DNA of 64,000 nt. Source: Haloferax gibbonsii ATCC 33959. GTDB taxonomy: Archaea; Halobacteriota; Halobacteria; Halobacteriales; Haloferacaceae. The notes below the pieces were generated by a model. It made no database searches, had not been told where the DNA came from, and saw only the letters and a list, made by a program, of their open reading frames with translations. Position numbers and translations under genes: made by a program. The DNA lies in NCBI RefSeq assembly GCF_000336775.1, contig NZ_AOLJ01000011.1, forward strand, positions 675,043 to 739,042, written 5' to 3'. Each line of letters starts with the position of its first letter. The first letter of the stretch is position 1. Of the stretch, positions 1 to 10,107 are shown one piece after another.

Positions 1-1072
1 TCTCCATGTGGCGCATCGGCGAGTAGTCGGTCGTGATGCCGTTGCCGCCGAGCATCTCGCGGGCGGTTCGGGTCACCTCGCGGGCGACGCGGACGTTGTG
101 GCGCTTCGCCATCGACACCTGCTGGTGTCGCAGGTCGCCGCGCTCTTTGAGGTCGGCGAGGCGGTGGGCCATCAACTGCGCGTTCGTTATCTGGGTCGCC
201 ATCTCGGCGAGTTTGCCCTGCTGGAGTTGGAACCGCGCGATCGGCCCGCCGAACTGGTCGCGGTCCTTCGCGTACTGGCGGGCGTCCTCGAAGGCGTCGC
301 GGGCCGCGCCGACGACGCCCCACGCGATGCCGAACCGCGCCTGCGTGAGACACGAAAGCGGCCCCTTCATCCCCTCGACGCCGGGGAGTACGTCCTCCTC
401 GGGAACGCGCACGTCGTCGAGGCCGATTTCGCCCGTGACCGACGCGCGCATCGAGAGTTTCCCCTCGATTTTGTTCGTCGTCACGCCGTCGCGGTCGGTC
501 TCGACGAGGAACCCGCGGACCGGCGACCCCTCGGCCGACACGTCGCGCGCCCAGACGACCGCCACGTCCGCGATGGGCGAGTTCGTAATCCACGTCTTCG
601 AGCCGTTGAGGACGTAGCCGTCGGCGTCGCGCTCGGCGCGGGTCTCCATCCCCGACGGATCCGAGCCGTGTTGCGGTTCGGTCAGGCCGAAACAGCCGAC
701 CGCCTCGCCCGACCCGAGTTTCGGAAGCCACCGCTGTTTCTGCTCGTCGGAGCCGTAGGCGTGGATGGGGTAGATGACGAGCGACCCCTGCACGCTCGCC
801 ATCGACCGGAGGCCGGAGTCGCCGGCTTCGAGTTCCTGCATCAGGAGGCCGTAGGCGCGCTCGCCGAGGCCGGGGAGGCCGTAGCCGTCGAGGTTGGGCG
901 CGTAGAAGCCGAGTTCGCCCATCTTCGGGATGAGTTCGGTCGGAAACGTCCCGGCCTCGTAGTGCTCGCCGATGTCGGGTTTGACCTGCTCGTCGACGAA
1001 GCGGCGGGCCTCGTCGCGGACGAGTTTCTCTTCGCCGGTCAGGTCGCCCTCCAATCCCAGATAATCGAGCAT
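1..1072 (-). CDS. acyl-CoA dehydrogenase, C-terminus cut by window edge
   Basis: FAD-dependent acyl-CoA dehydrogenase, probably of the glutaryl-CoA dehydrogenase-like branch. Reading from the ATG at 1072 gives about 357 codons before the window ends. Visible family hallmarks are the FAD/substrate signature GCFGLTEPQHGSDP, the WITNSPIADV segment and the C-terminal GGNGITTDYSPMRHME block, so only about 25-35 residues should be missing. The enzyme would oxidise an acyl-CoA in the cytoplasm and pass electrons to ETF. The exact substrate cannot be read from the sequence. It is followed upstream (1073-1264) by a gap with no gene. Confidence 0.9.
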   Translation of the reverse strand, partial: MLDYLGLEGDLTGEEKLVRDEARRFVDEQVKPDIGEHYEAGTFPTELIPKMGELGFYAPNLDGYGLPGLGERAYGLLMQELEAGDSGLRSMASVQGSLVIYPIHAYGSDEQKQRWLPKLGSGEAVGCFGLTEPQHGSDPSGMETRAERDADGYVLNGSKTWITNSPIADVAVVWARDVSAEGSPVRGFLVETDRDGVTTNKIEGKLSMRASVTGEIGLDDVRVPEEDVLPGVEGMKGPLSCLTQARFGIAWGVVGAARDAFEDARQYAKDRDQFGGPIARFQLQQGKLAEMATQITNAQLMAHRLADLKERGDLRHQQVSMAKRHNVRVAREVTRTAREMLGGNGITTDYSPMRHME

Positions 1073-1264
1073 GATAGACCCTGCGACCGGCGCGGTGAAA
1101 AGCGATTCGCTCGGTCGATATTCGGGGGAGACGGACGACCGAAAAGTCGGTGACGAAAGCGGGTCGGGCGCGGCTCGGCGGCGGGACGGGCGCGGCTCGG
1201 CGGCGGCTCGGATGCGGCTCGGGTACGACTCGAAAACAGCTCGCGACCGCGACTGTCGGAACGT

Positions 1265-1978
1265 TCAGGCCGCCGATTCGACCGACCCCGCGTTCGTCCG
1301 GTTGACGTAGGTGACGAAGTTGTCGAACAGGCGCTTGGCCTCGCAGGCGGCGGCGTGGTTCTCCGGCGTGATGCCGTCGATGACCGACCGAAGCCGCTCG
1401 TCGGGGAGGAAGTCCTTCTGCCTCGCGATGGCCTCGGCGGTGTCGGTGTCGTACTCGGGGTGGAACTGGACGCCGAAGGCGTGGCTCCGGCGGAACGCGT
1501 GGACGCCGAACTCGTTTTGGGCGAGGAGTTCCGCGCCCGGCGGGAGTTCGCTCACCCGGTCGCCGTGGGAGGTGAAGACGGTGAAGCGCTCGCCGATACC
1601 GGCGAGGATGTCGTCCTCGTCGTCGGCGCGGGTGCGCTCGATTTCGTTGTAGCCGAGTTCGAACTCGCCCATGTCCTCGACGGTGCCGCCGAGGGCCGCC
1701 GCGACGACCTGGTGGCCGAAACAGACGCCCAAGAGGGGGAGGCCGCGCTCGTCGGCGTCGGCGACCCACGACACGAGGTTCCGAATCCACGCCTCGTCCC
1801 AGTAGACCGACGACGACGAGCCGGTGATGACGACGCCGTCGTAGTCGAAGTGGTCGGGGAGGCGGCCGTCGGTCACGTCGAACTCGACGAGGTCGGCGTC
1901 GAGTTCGCGCCTGAAGTTTCGGAACGTGCTCGAATCGCCGTGGGAGGCGTCCAAGAACGCGAGTCGCGGGCGGGTCAT
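1265..1978 (-). CDS. class I glutamine amidotransferase (GMP synthase GATase-like)
   Basis: Stand-alone type 1 glutamine amidotransferase domain, 237 residues. The nucleophile elbow GVCFGHQ puts the catalytic Cys at 86, and HPEYD supplies His173 and Glu175, so the triad is complete and glutamine hydrolysis to ammonia is plausible. There is no synthetase domain and no obvious partner next door. It resembles the GMP synthase GATase-like family often annotated in haloarchaea rather than GuaA itself. The acceptor of the ammonia is unknown. Confidence 0.8.
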   Translation of the reverse strand: MTRPRLAFLDASHGDSSTFRNFRRELDADLVEFDVTDGRLPDHFDYDGVVITGSSSSVYWDEAWIRNLVSWVADADERGLPLLGVCFGHQVVAAALGGTVEDMGEFELGYNEIERTRADDEDDILAGIGERFTVFTSHGDRVSELPPGAELLAQNEFGVHAFRRSHAFGVQFHPEYDTDTAEAIARQKDFLPDERLRSVIDGITPENHAAACEAKRLFDNFVTYVNRTNAGSVESAA

Positions 1979-2092
1979 CGTGGAGAGACAGTCGGTGCGG
2001 CTCTAAAGAAGTTGCGCCCGGAACGCTCTCTGCCGGCACCTGGGACGGGGGGCGTCGGCGACGAACCCGGAGCGAACGCGACGGAGCGCCGC

Positions 2093-2869
2093 TCAGTCGT
2101 CGTCGAGCGATTCGAGAAAGGAGACGAGCGCGTCGTTGACGAGCCGCGACCGCTCGACGGTGACGAGGTGTCGCGCGCCCGCGAACGACTCGAACTCGCC
2201 GCGCGGGAGTCCCTCGGCCAGCGCGCGTCCCCCCTCGACCGGCCAGACCGGGTCGTCGCCGCCGTGGAGAACGAGCGTCGGAACCGTCACCTCGTAGAGC
2301 GGACCGGCGTCGTAGTCGGCGACGGCGGCGGCCTGCGCCGCCCACGCCTCGGGGTCGGCGTCTTCCCGTTCGCGCCACGAGACGAGTTGCTCGACCACGT
2401 CCGGCTGTTCCGCCCGAAACTCCTCGGAGAGCGCCGGCGCGAGCGACTCGCGGAGCGCGGCCGGGTCGTCGGGCGCGGCGGAGAGCGGTTCGGGGTCGAT
2501 TTCCGCGCCCGAGGCGGCGGTGCCGACGAGGACGAGGCTCCGAACGCGGTTCGTCGTCCGCGCGGCCTCCAGCGCGACCAGCCCGCCGAGGCCGAACCCG
2601 ACGAGGTGGGCCTTCCTGACGTTCGCGTCCGCGAGGACGGCAACGAGGTCGGAGACGAGCGTCTCGACCGAGTACGGCCCCGCGGGGGCGTCGGAGCGGC
2701 CGGCCCCGCGGAGGTCGGTCACGAGGCTCTCGTAGGGGCCGGCGACGGCGGCGTGCTGCCAGCCCCACTGCCACGCGCCGTAGCCCGCGTCGCCGACGAA
2801 GGCGACCGTCTCGCCGTCGCCCTCGCTGTCGTAGTACAGTTCGACCCCGTCCGCGACTGCCGTGGGCAT
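2093..2869 (-). CDS. alpha/beta hydrolase-fold protein with Gly at the nucleophile position
   Basis: 258 residues with the alpha/beta hydrolase layout: beta strands near 20-28 and 47-53 (LVTDLRGAGRSD), a nucleophile elbow near 89-97, an acid loop (HGGDDPVWP) and a late His (GARHLVTVERS). The elbow reads VGFGLGGL, so residue 93, normally the nucleophile Ser (or Asp/Cys), is Gly; the codon is GGC where AGC would give Ser. The other two triad members look intact. It may be a non-catalytic family member, or a family variant that uses another residue. Substrate unknown. Confidence 0.7.
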   Translation of the reverse strand: MPTAVADGVELYYDSEGDGETVAFVGDAGYGAWQWGWQHAAVAGPYESLVTDLRGAGRSDAPAGPYSVETLVSDLVAVLADANVRKAHLVGFGLGGLVALEAARTTNRVRSLVLVGTAASGAEIDPEPLSAAPDDPAALRESLAPALSEEFRAEQPDVVEQLVSWREREDADPEAWAAQAAAVADYDAGPLYEVTVPTLVLHGGDDPVWPVEGGRALAEGLPRGEFESFAGARHLVTVERSRLVNDALVSFLESLDDD

Positions 2870-2971
2870 ACCGGGGGCTCGGCGGGCGAGCGACTTAGGG
2901 CGTCCGTCTCGCGGACGCGGGGAACGCGGAAGCGAAATCGAAAGCGAACTCGGGGAGGTCGCGTGACCGAC

Positions 2972-5740
2972 TCAGGCGTTCAGGACCGCGCGAAGCACGT
3001 CGGGCGCCTCGTCGAGCGCGTCGTCGAGCGCGTCGACGTCGGGGCCGCCGCCCTGCGCGAAGTCCGCGGGGCCGCCGCCGCCGCCGCCGACCTTCCCGGC
3101 GAGTTGGCCGACGACCTGCCCGGCGTTGACGCCGACGCCGTCGGGAACGCCGACGACGAACTGGGCGCTCCCGCCCGCGGCGGAGCCGAGGACGGCGACT
3201 TTGCCCTCCTCGACCAGCGCGTTGGCGGTCGCGCGGAGTTCGTCCGCGTCGCCGTCGAGGCGCTGGACGACGGCGGGCGTCCCGTCGATGTCGATTTCGT
3301 CGGCCCCCGCCGCGGCGCGCGCCTCGGCGAGTTCCGTCTTCAGGCGGTCGATGGTCTTGCCGCGCTCTTTCCACTCAGTGAAGAAGCGCTCCGCCGTCTC
3401 GGGCACGTCCGCGGGGTTCACGTCGAGCACGTCGGCCGCGCCGTACAACGCGTCCTCGGTGCGCTGGGTGGCCTCGATGGCCGCGTCGCCCGCCGCGAAG
3501 ACGACGCGCTCGACGCCGTCCTGAACGGGCTCCGTCGTCAGCACCTTGATGACCCCGATGTCGCCGGTGCGCTTGACGTGGGTGCCGCCACAGGCCTGCA
3601 CGTCGGTACCGACGTGGATGAGGCGAATCTGCTCGCCCGGCGGGATACCGCCCTGATAGAGGTCGAAACCGTACTTCTTCTCGGCGTCGCGGCGGTCCGG
3701 CCACTCCTGTTTGACCGGGATGTTCCGCATCACGAGTTCGTTGGCGACGCGCTCTATCTGCTTGACCTCCTCGCGGGTGATGCGCTCGTAGTGGGTCACG
3801 TCGAGCCGCGAGCGGTCGACGCCCTTCGACGCGCCGGCCTGCCGGATGTGGTCGCCGAGGACCGTCCGGATGGCGTGGCCGATGACGTGGGTCGCCGTGT
3901 GGTGGCGCATGAGCCGACGGCGGCGTTCGGCGTCGAGCTGGCCGCGGACGAACTCGCCCTTGCCGGGGTCGTCGTCGGTGCGGTGGAGCACCACGTCGCC
4001 CGCTATCTGCACGTCGGTCACCTCGACCGTCGCGTCGTCGGTGGCGAGCGAGCCGTGGTCGGCGGGCTGGCCGCCGCCTTCGGGGTAGAACATCGTCTGG
4101 TCGAGGACCACGTCGTAGCCCTCCTCGCGCTCGAACACGTCGAGGACGACGGCCTCGAACTCGGTGCGCTCCTGGTCGTCGTAGTAGAGCTTGTCCGTCG
4201 CCGGCAGGTCGCCGAGGCGGTCGTCGCGCTCCGCGGCCTCGTCCTCGCCGTCGACCTGCTCGTGGCGGTCGGCGACGAGCGAGTAGAAGTCGTCGGGGAT
4301 GTCGACGGTCGCGCCGCGCTCCTCGGCGATTTCCTGCACCATGTCGGGCTGGATGCCGTGGGAGTCGTACAGCTCGATGAGCTCGTCGAGCGGTATCGGC
4401 TCGTCCTTGTCGGCGTACTCGTCGGCGAGCTGCTGGACCTTCCGGGAGCCGCGTTCGAGCGTCTTTCTGTACTTGCGCTCCTCGCTGCGGACGATGTCGC
4501 GGATGGTGTCGCGGTTCTGGTAGTCGAGGCGCTCGGCCTGCATGTCCACGAGCTCGTCGAGCGGGGCGTCCACGCCGAGGTTGTCCACGAGACGCTTGGT
4601 GCGCCGGAGGACCATGCGGGCGAGGTAGCCCGTCCCGACGTTCGAGGGGACGATGCCGTCGCCGAACATGTACGCGAGGGTGCGGCAGTGGTCCGCGATG
4701 GCGTAGATGTCTTCGAGCGGGCGGAGCAGGGCCGTGAGTTCGGCCTCGTCGACGCCGAGTTCGCCCGCGACACCGGCGCGCGCGGTTGCGAGGTCGTCGA
4801 TTTCGTCGATGTCGAGGTGGCCCGAGAGCTTCGCCGCGCGGTGGATGAGTTCCTCCTCCTCGTCGGTGTGTTCGATGCCGACGTTGTCCTTCAGGAACTC
4901 TATCATGTCGGGGTAGACGGCCTCGTACACCGTCGGCGTCCCCTGGGACACCCACGTCCACCGTTCGAGCCCGTAGCCGGTGTCGACGATGTAGGTGTCC
5001 ATCGGCGAGTAGGTGTTGCCGTCCTTGAGTTCGTACTCGCCGTCCGGGTCCTGCTTCATCGACATGAAGACGAGGGTGGCGAGTTCGGCGCCGCGGTAGA
5101 GGACTTCGAAGGCCGGTCCGGCGTTGCCGCCGCCGACCCACGGGTCCTCGATGTAGGTGATTTCGGAGATGTCCGCGCCGAGCGACTCGAAGAACTCGTC
5201 GCAGAGGCGGACCGTCTCGTCCTTCCAGTAGACCTCGCCCTCGTAGGCGTACTTGTCACCGGCCTCCTCGCGGGCGTTGAACGCGTGGTGGGCCATCATC
5301 TCGAACGCCATCGTGTGGCGGCCGGTCTTGCCCACGTTGTCGATGTCCTGCATCCGGATGCAGGGCTGGGAGACGGTCAGCGGGTTGGCCGGCGGCGGCG
5401 TCTCGCCGGACGTGACGAGCGGCTGGAAGTCGTAGATAGATGCCTGCGTCAAGAGCACGTCGTCGCGCCAGCGGTTCGCGGCGACCGGGTAGGGGTCGAT
5501 GCGCTCGTGGTCGTGTTCCTCGAAGAAAGAGAGGAACTTCTCGCGCATCTCTTCGAGAGTGTACTCCTCGTCGAAGCCGGGGTTGTCGATGAAGGTGTAG
5601 TCGTCGGCGGGCGGTTCACCGCAGGTCTCGCGGTCGGGGTCTCGTGTCCAGAAGTGGACGCCCGTCACGGGGCACTGCTTCCGGTAGAAGCCCTCCTCCT
5701 CGAAGTAGTCGAGGCGGTACTCCGCTTCGAGTTCGCTCAT
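2972..5740 (-). CDS. alaS: alanyl-tRNA synthetase
   Basis: Class II aminoacyl-tRNA synthetase that charges tRNA-Ala. Starting at the ATG at 5740 gives 922 residues, the archaeal AlaS length; a TTG two codons earlier is a less likely start. Visible parts are the N-terminal catalytic core ([14 protein letters not shown], then the [12 protein letters not shown] region), the tRNA-recognition domain, the editing domain with [13 protein letters not shown] (HxxxH metal site) and its second metal-site Cys/His in [15 protein letters not shown], and the Gly-rich C-terminal domain with a run of glycines ([18 protein letters not shown]). Cytoplasmic and essential. Confidence 0.97.
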   Translation of the reverse strand: MSELEAEYRLDYFEEEGFYRKQCPVTGVHFWTRDPDRETCGEPPADDYTFIDNPGFDEEYTLEEMREKFLSFFEEHDHERIDPYPVAANRWRDDVLLTQASIYDFQPLVTSGETPPPANPLTVSQPCIRMQDIDNVGKTGRHTMAFEMMAHHAFNAREEAGDKYAYEGEVYWKDETVRLCDEFFESLGADISEITYIEDPWVGGGNAGPAFEVLYRGAELATLVFMSMKQDPDGEYELKDGNTYSPMDTYIVDTGYGLERWTWVSQGTPTVYEAVYPDMIEFLKDNVGIEHTDEEEELIHRAAKLSGHLDIDEIDDLATARAGVAGELGVDEAELTALLRPLEDIYAIADHCRTLAYMFGDGIVPSNVGTGYLARMVLRRTKRLVDNLGVDAPLDELVDMQAERLDYQNRDTIRDIVRSEERKYRKTLERGSRKVQQLADEYADKDEPIPLDELIELYDSHGIQPDMVQEIAEERGATVDIPDDFYSLVADRHEQVDGEDEAAERDDRLGDLPATDKLYYDDQERTEFEAVVLDVFEREEGYDVVLDQTMFYPEGGGQPADHGSLATDDATVEVTDVQIAGDVVLHRTDDDPGKGEFVRGQLDAERRRRLMRHHTATHVIGHAIRTVLGDHIRQAGASKGVDRSRLDVTHYERITREEVKQIERVANELVMRNIPVKQEWPDRRDAEKKYGFDLYQGGIPPGEQIRLIHVGTDVQACGGTHVKRTGDIGVIKVLTTEPVQDGVERVVFAAGDAAIEATQRTEDALYGAADVLDVNPADVPETAERFFTEWKERGKTIDRLKTELAEARAAAGADEIDIDGTPAVVQRLDGDADELRATANALVEEGKVAVLGSAAGGSAQFVVGVPDGVGVNAGQVVGQLAGKVGGGGGGPADFAQGGGPDVDALDDALDEAPDVLRAVLNA

Positions 5741-5862
5741 TGCCAAACTCTGGTCTACCGTCGGGTAAAACAGTTCCGGGAAATGGGCGCAGACGCCCGA
5801 TTCCCCTCAATTTCGCCCGCACGGGCCGTGTCGTTCTTTTCCCTCCCGAGCCAACGAGGAGT

Positions 5863-6348
5863 ATGGAACTCGCCTCGCTCCGTCGGCGACCGGCGGTCGA
5901 ACTGCTCGCGTGGGTCGTCCTCGCGCAACTCGCGGGCGCCGTGGGGAGCGTCTTCACCGTGACCGCCATCGGGTCGTGGTACGCGACGCTCGCCCGCCCG
6001 TGGTTCGCCCCGCCGAACTGGGTGTTCGGCCCGGTCTGGGTGACGCTGTTCGCCCTGATGGGCGTCGCCGCGTGGCTCGTCTCCCGGAGCGACCACCCCC
6101 GCCGCGAGCGGGCGCTCGCCGTCTTCGTCGGTCACCTCGTCGTCAACGTCGCGTGGTCGGCGGCGTTCTTCGGACTGCAGTCGCCCGCGCTCGGCCTCGC
6201 GGTCATCGCGGTCCTCATCCTCGCGATTCTGGCGACGATGCGCGAGTTCGACGCCGTCGACCGACGCGCCGCCGCGCTCTTGGTCCCCTACCTCCTGTGG
6301 ACGTGTTTCGCCACCGCGCTCAACTACGGCTTCTGGTCGCTAAACTGA
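5863..6348 (+). CDS. tspO: TspO/MBR family membrane protein
   Basis: 161-residue integral membrane protein of the TspO/peripheral benzodiazepine receptor family. Five hydrophobic helices are visible, with the family signatures PPNWVFGPVW, the Trp/Asn-rich NVAWSAAFFGLQSPALGL and a C-terminal NYGFWSLN. The family binds porphyrins and other tetrapyrroles or sterols; the role in haloarchaea is not established. I start it at the ATG at 5863, because the longer in-frame extension upstream overlaps the alaS promoter region and is charged and low in hydrophobicity. Confidence 0.88.
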   Translation: MELASLRRRPAVELLAWVVLAQLAGAVGSVFTVTAIGSWYATLARPWFAPPNWVFGPVWVTLFALMGVAAWLVSRSDHPRRERALAVFVGHLVVNVAWSAAFFGLQSPALGLAVIAVLILAILATMREFDAVDRRAAALLVPYLLWTCFATALNYGFWSLN

Positions 6349-6468
6349 GTAATCCGGGACGGCGTTCCGGCCACGGCCCCGACGCGAACGACGCACGGCG
6401 CGTTCTTGGTGATTGGAAACATGCCGCAACGATTATAGTTCTCGTTATCGTTCGATAGGGAGACTGCC

Positions 6469-8745
6469 GTGCACGCGACGGAACCAACGGTTTTCGTGGA
6501 CGACGACTTCGACGATATCGACCTCGGCGACGGGGTCACGGTGGCGTCAACGAGTGACGAGAACGACCCGTCCGACGCCGCCTGCGTCGTCGTCACGGAC
6601 CCCGACGCGCCGGTCCCCGACGACGTGCCGACCATTCTGTACACCGACGTCCCGCCAGCGACTGTCGAGCGGCCCGAGCGGTTCGACGCCTACGTCAGCC
6701 GCGGCGACCGCTCCGGGCTCGAATCGCAGGTTCGATGGGTGCTCGCGTCGACCGCCGACAGAGACGCCGAAGCGGTGGCGACGGCCCGAAACGACGCCGA
6801 GTGGGACCGGCTCAAGCGGCTCTACGAGGGGACGACGGACCTCATCACGGCCGAGACGGTCGACGAACTCTACGAGCGCGCCATCGGCCTCACGGAGCAC
6901 ATCCTCGAGTTCGACAACACCTCGTTTTTCGTCCACGACGGGGACGACTTCTACGTCGCCGCCAACAACGACGACATGGCCGGGACGGGGCCGATTCCCT
7001 CGGACACGGGCCTGCTCGGGGAGACGCACCGGACCAAACGCTCGTTTCTCGTGGACGACGTTCGCGACCACCCCGAGGCCGACCCCGACGACCCCGCCTA
7101 CCGCTCGGCGGTGAGCGTCCCGCTGGGCGACGACGGCGTGTTTCAGGCCATCTCCAACGAGGTCGGCGCGTACGACGAGACCGACCTCACGCTGGCCGAA
7201 CTCCTCGTGTCCTACGTCTCCGAGACGCGGAGCCGAATCGAGTCCGAGGCCGCGCTTCGACAGAGCCGCGAGCAGATAGAGCGACTCCACCGGGGAGCCA
7301 CCGAACTGGCCGCGGCGACGAGCCTCGACGAACTGTTCGAGCGGACCGTCGAAATCACGGACGACATCCTCGAGTTCGACATCAGCTACGTGGGGGTCGT
7401 CGAGGGCGACTACATCGTTCCGGCGGCCATCTCGTCCGACGCACCGGCCGACGGCGCGGAGCGCGTCCCCCTCGACGACGGGGGCATCGCGGCCGAGGTG
7501 TACCTGTCGGGGGAGACAGACATCACCGACGACGTGCGCGACCACCCCGAGGCGCGGCCGGTCAAGCGGATGTACCGCGCGGTCCTGAGCGTCCCCATCG
7601 GGGACCTCGGCGTCTTTCAGGCGACGACGTTCACGCCCGGCGCGTTCGACGAGCGAGACGCGGAACTGACGGAACTCCTCATGGCGCACGTCGCGGTCAC
7701 TGCCGAGCGCATCCGCGCGGAATCGCGGCTCAGGGAGGAACGCGACCGCTCGACCGCGCTGTTCGAACACGTCTCCGACGCCGCCGTCGCCTACGACGTC
7801 GAGGGCGGCGCGCTCACCGTCCGCGACGTGAATCGGGCGTTCCAGTCGATTTTCGGCTACGACGCCGACGACGTGGTCGGAAGCGACCTGCTCGGGCGAA
7901 TCGTCCCGCCGGAGCCCGACCCGGACCCGGTTCCCGAACCGGGCGCGGACGAAACCATCCCCGAACTTCTCGTCGCCGCCGGCGAAAGCTACCGCGGCGA
8001 GGTCCGCCGTCGGACCGACGGCGGCGTCCGCGAGTTCATCCTGAACGTCGTCCCGCTGTCGCCCGGCGAAGAGCGCGGGTCGGGGTACGCCATCTACACC
8101 GACATCACGGAGCGGAAGACCCGCGAAAGCGAGCTAGAGCGACAGAACGAGCGATTGGAGGAGTTCGCGAACATCGTGAGCCACGACCTGCGGAACCCGC
8201 TTTCGGTCGCCCGCGGGAACCTCGACCTCGCCCGCGAGACCGGCGAGGAGTCGCGGTTCGATACGGCCAAGCGGGCGCTCGAACAGATGGAAGAGCTCAT
8301 CGACGACCTCCTGTCGCTCGCGCGCCGCGGCCAACTGGTCGACGAGACCGAACGCGTGGACCTCGCGAGCGTCGCCCGGCAGGCGTGGGCGACGACCGAG
8401 ACCGCGGACGCCGAGTTAGTCACCTGCCAGTCGGTCGTCGTCGACGCCGACGAGGACCGCCTCGCCGAACTGCTCGCCAACCTCTTTCGGAACGCGGTCG
8501 AACACGCCGGAAGCGACGTTCGCGTCGACGTCGGCGGCGTCGACGGCGGCTTCTACGTCGAAGACGACGGCCCCGGCATCGACCCCGAGCGCCGCGACGA
8601 GGTGTTCGAGCCCGGCGAGACGACCGGCGACGACGGCATCGGCTACGGGCTCGCAATCGTCGAGTCCATCGCCGAGGCCCACGGCTGGTCGGCTATCGTG
8701 ACCTCGGGGACGGCGGGCGGCGCGCGCTTCGAGTTCCGGGCGTGA
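6469..8745 (+). CDS. cytoplasmic sensor histidine kinase (GAF-GAF-PAS-HisKA-HATPase)
   Basis: 758 residues from a GTG start. There is a variable N-terminal segment (1-110) that may be a degenerate receiver-like domain, then two similar GAF domains (about 120-265 and 270-420; both contain the same DDVRDHPEA segment), a PAS domain (about 425-545), a HisKA helix pair with phospho-acceptor His572 in the motif SHDLRNPLS, and a HATPase domain with N box (NLFRNAVEH, about 670) and G boxes (DDGPGI, GIGYGLAI). No membrane segment, so it should sense a cytoplasmic signal. No response regulator is adjacent. A TATA-like cgattatag lies about 32 nt upstream of the start. Confidence 0.92.
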   Translation: MHATEPTVFVDDDFDDIDLGDGVTVASTSDENDPSDAACVVVTDPDAPVPDDVPTILYTDVPPATVERPERFDAYVSRGDRSGLESQVRWVLASTADRDAEAVATARNDAEWDRLKRLYEGTTDLITAETVDELYERAIGLTEHILEFDNTSFFVHDGDDFYVAANNDDMAGTGPIPSDTGLLGETHRTKRSFLVDDVRDHPEADPDDPAYRSAVSVPLGDDGVFQAISNEVGAYDETDLTLAELLVSYVSETRSRIESEAALRQSREQIERLHRGATELAAATSLDELFERTVEITDDILEFDISYVGVVEGDYIVPAAISSDAPADGAERVPLDDGGIAAEVYLSGETDITDDVRDHPEARPVKRMYRAVLSVPIGDLGVFQATTFTPGAFDERDAELTELLMAHVAVTAERIRAESRLREERDRSTALFEHVSDAAVAYDVEGGALTVRDVNRAFQSIFGYDADDVVGSDLLGRIVPPEPDPDPVPEPGADETIPELLVAAGESYRGEVRRRTDGGVREFILNVVPLSPGEERGSGYAIYTDITERKTRESELERQNERLEEFANIVSHDLRNPLSVARGNLDLARETGEESRFDTAKRALEQMEELIDDLLSLARRGQLVDETERVDLASVARQAWATTETADAELVTCQSVVVDADEDRLAELLANLFRNAVEHAGSDVRVDVGGVDGGFYVEDDGPGIDPERRDEVFEPGETTGDDGIGYGLAIVESIAEAHGWSAIVTSGTAGGARFEFRA

Positions 8746-8808
8746 GGCGAAAACGAGGAGAGACCGGGGAGCGCGGCGGCCGGCGCGGCCGGTTCGGTCC
8801 AGTTCGGG

Positions 8809-9792
8809 TCAGTTCTGCGAGAGCGCGAGCGACGCGAGGAGCGCTTCGAGTTGGACCTGCTCGTTCGCGCCCTCGGAGATGCGGTAGTCGGCCTCGCCGA
8901 TGCGCTCCATGAGGCGGACGGCCTCGCGCTCGTCGAGGTCGAACTCCCAGACGGAGCGGTGAAGCTGGTCGATGATGTCGCCGCCGGCCATCCCGGTGTC
9001 GACGATGAGCGTCTCTAACTGCTTGCGCGCGGTCGTGAACTCGCCGTCGATGGCGGCCCGGACCATCTCCTCGATGTCCTCCGGGCGGGCCGTCGAGGTG
9101 ATCATGTAGACGGCCTCCTCGTCGACGACCTCGCCGGTCGTCGCGGCGGCCTGCAGGGAGTTGATGGCGCGGCGCATGTCGCCGCCGGCGGCGTAGACGA
9201 GCGCGTCGAGGCCGTCCTCGGTGACCTCGATGTCCTCGGCCGCGGCGATGTCGCGGACCTGCTCCGCGACGGCGTCGTCACCGAGGGGGGAAAAGCGGAA
9301 CACCGCACAGCGCGACTGGATGGGGTCGATAATCTTCGAGGAGTAGTTACACGAGAGGATGAAGCGCGTGTTGTCGGAGAACTGCTCCATCGTCCGGCGG
9401 AGCGCCGACTGGGCGTCGTTCGTCAGCGAGTCCGCCTCGTCGAGGAAGATGACGCGGTAGTCGTGGCCGCCGAACGACGAGCGCGCGAAGTTCTTGATGC
9501 GGTCGCGGACCACGTCGATGCCGCGCTCGTCGGAGGCGTTGAGTTCGAGGAAGTTGCCGCGCCAGTCGTCGCCGTAGATGGCGCGGGCGATGGCGGTCGC
9601 GGAGGTGGTCTTGCCGACGCCCGCCGGTCCCGCGAACAGGAGGTGCGGCAGGTCGTCGCGCTCGATGTAGCTCCGCAGGCGCTCGACGATGTCGTCCTGT
9701 CCGTAGACGTCGTCGAAGGTCTGCGGTCGGTACTTCTCGATCCAGATCTCACGACCCGCCGGGGCGTCGCCCGACTCCGCGGCCTCGCTCAT
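8809..9792 (-). CDS. rfcA: replication factor C small subunit (RfcA type)
   Basis: AAA+ clamp-loader subunit, 327 residues from the ATG at 9792; the extra upstream in-frame residues run through the promoter and were discarded. Walker A is GPAGVGKT (55-62), Walker B FLDEAD with Asp118/Glu119, and the SRC arginine-finger motif is at 160-162. With the large RFC subunit (not in this window) it loads PCNA, encoded near 29 kb, onto primed DNA. All catalytic residues are intact, unlike the second small subunit near 49 kb. Divergent from the SAMP2 gene with 106 nt between. Confidence 0.95.
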   Translation of the reverse strand: MSEAAESGDAPAGREIWIEKYRPQTFDDVYGQDDIVERLRSYIERDDLPHLLFAGPAGVGKTTSATAIARAIYGDDWRGNFLELNASDERGIDVVRDRIKNFARSSFGGHDYRVIFLDEADSLTNDAQSALRRTMEQFSDNTRFILSCNYSSKIIDPIQSRCAVFRFSPLGDDAVAEQVRDIAAAEDIEVTEDGLDALVYAAGGDMRRAINSLQAAATTGEVVDEEAVYMITSTARPEDIEEMVRAAIDGEFTTARKQLETLIVDTGMAGGDIIDQLHRSVWEFDLDEREAVRLMERIGEADYRISEGANEQVQLEALLASLALSQN

Positions 9793-9898
9793 ATCCGTTC
9801 TACCGACCGCCCCGCACATAAACCGTGCGAGACGGAGAGCGCCCCCCGGGCGACGCCGAGCCGACGGACTGAAACCCGCGCCCGACCCACGAGCGACC

Positions 9899-10099
9899 AT
9901 GAACGTGACCGTCGAGGTCGTCGGCGAGGAGACCAGCGAGGTCGCCGTCGGCGACGGCGGGACCTACGCGGACCTCGTGCGGGCGGTGGACCTCAGCCCC
10001 CACGAGGTGACCGTCCTCGTCGACGGCCGCCCCGTCCCCGAAGACCAGCCCGTCGAAGTCGACCGCGTGAAGGTGCTCCGCCTCATCAAGGGCGGGTAG
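9899..10099 (+). CDS. samp2: ubiquitin-like small archaeal modifier protein SAMP2
   Basis: 66-residue beta-grasp protein ending in the di-glycine tail required for adenylation by an E1-like enzyme (UbaA) and isopeptide or thiocarboxylate chemistry. Near-identical, from memory, to SAMP2 of Haloferax volcanii, which serves both as a protein modifier (including Lys-linked chains) and as sulfur carrier for tRNA wobble-uridine thiolation. The single internal lysine (about residue 58, in DRVKVLRL) is the known chain-forming position type. The stop is 8 nt ahead of the GNAT gene, so the two are probably co-transcribed. Confidence 0.95.
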   Translation: MNVTVEVVGEETSEVAVGDGGTYADLVRAVDLSPHEVTVLVDGRPVPEDQPVEVDRVKVLRLIKGG

Positions 10100-10107
10100 T
10101 CGGCGGC

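Noticed and set aside
1166..1206. Short GC-rich near-repeat gggcgcggctcggcggcgg twice
   Set aside because: Low-complexity GC sequence in an intergenic gap with no sign of function.
1355..5962. A 1535-residue plus-strand ORF across the GATase, hydrolase and alaS genes
   Set aside because: GC-rich third-position shadow of minus-strand genes; its sequence is Arg/Val/Asp-rich without any domain, while alaS and others are clear on the other strand.
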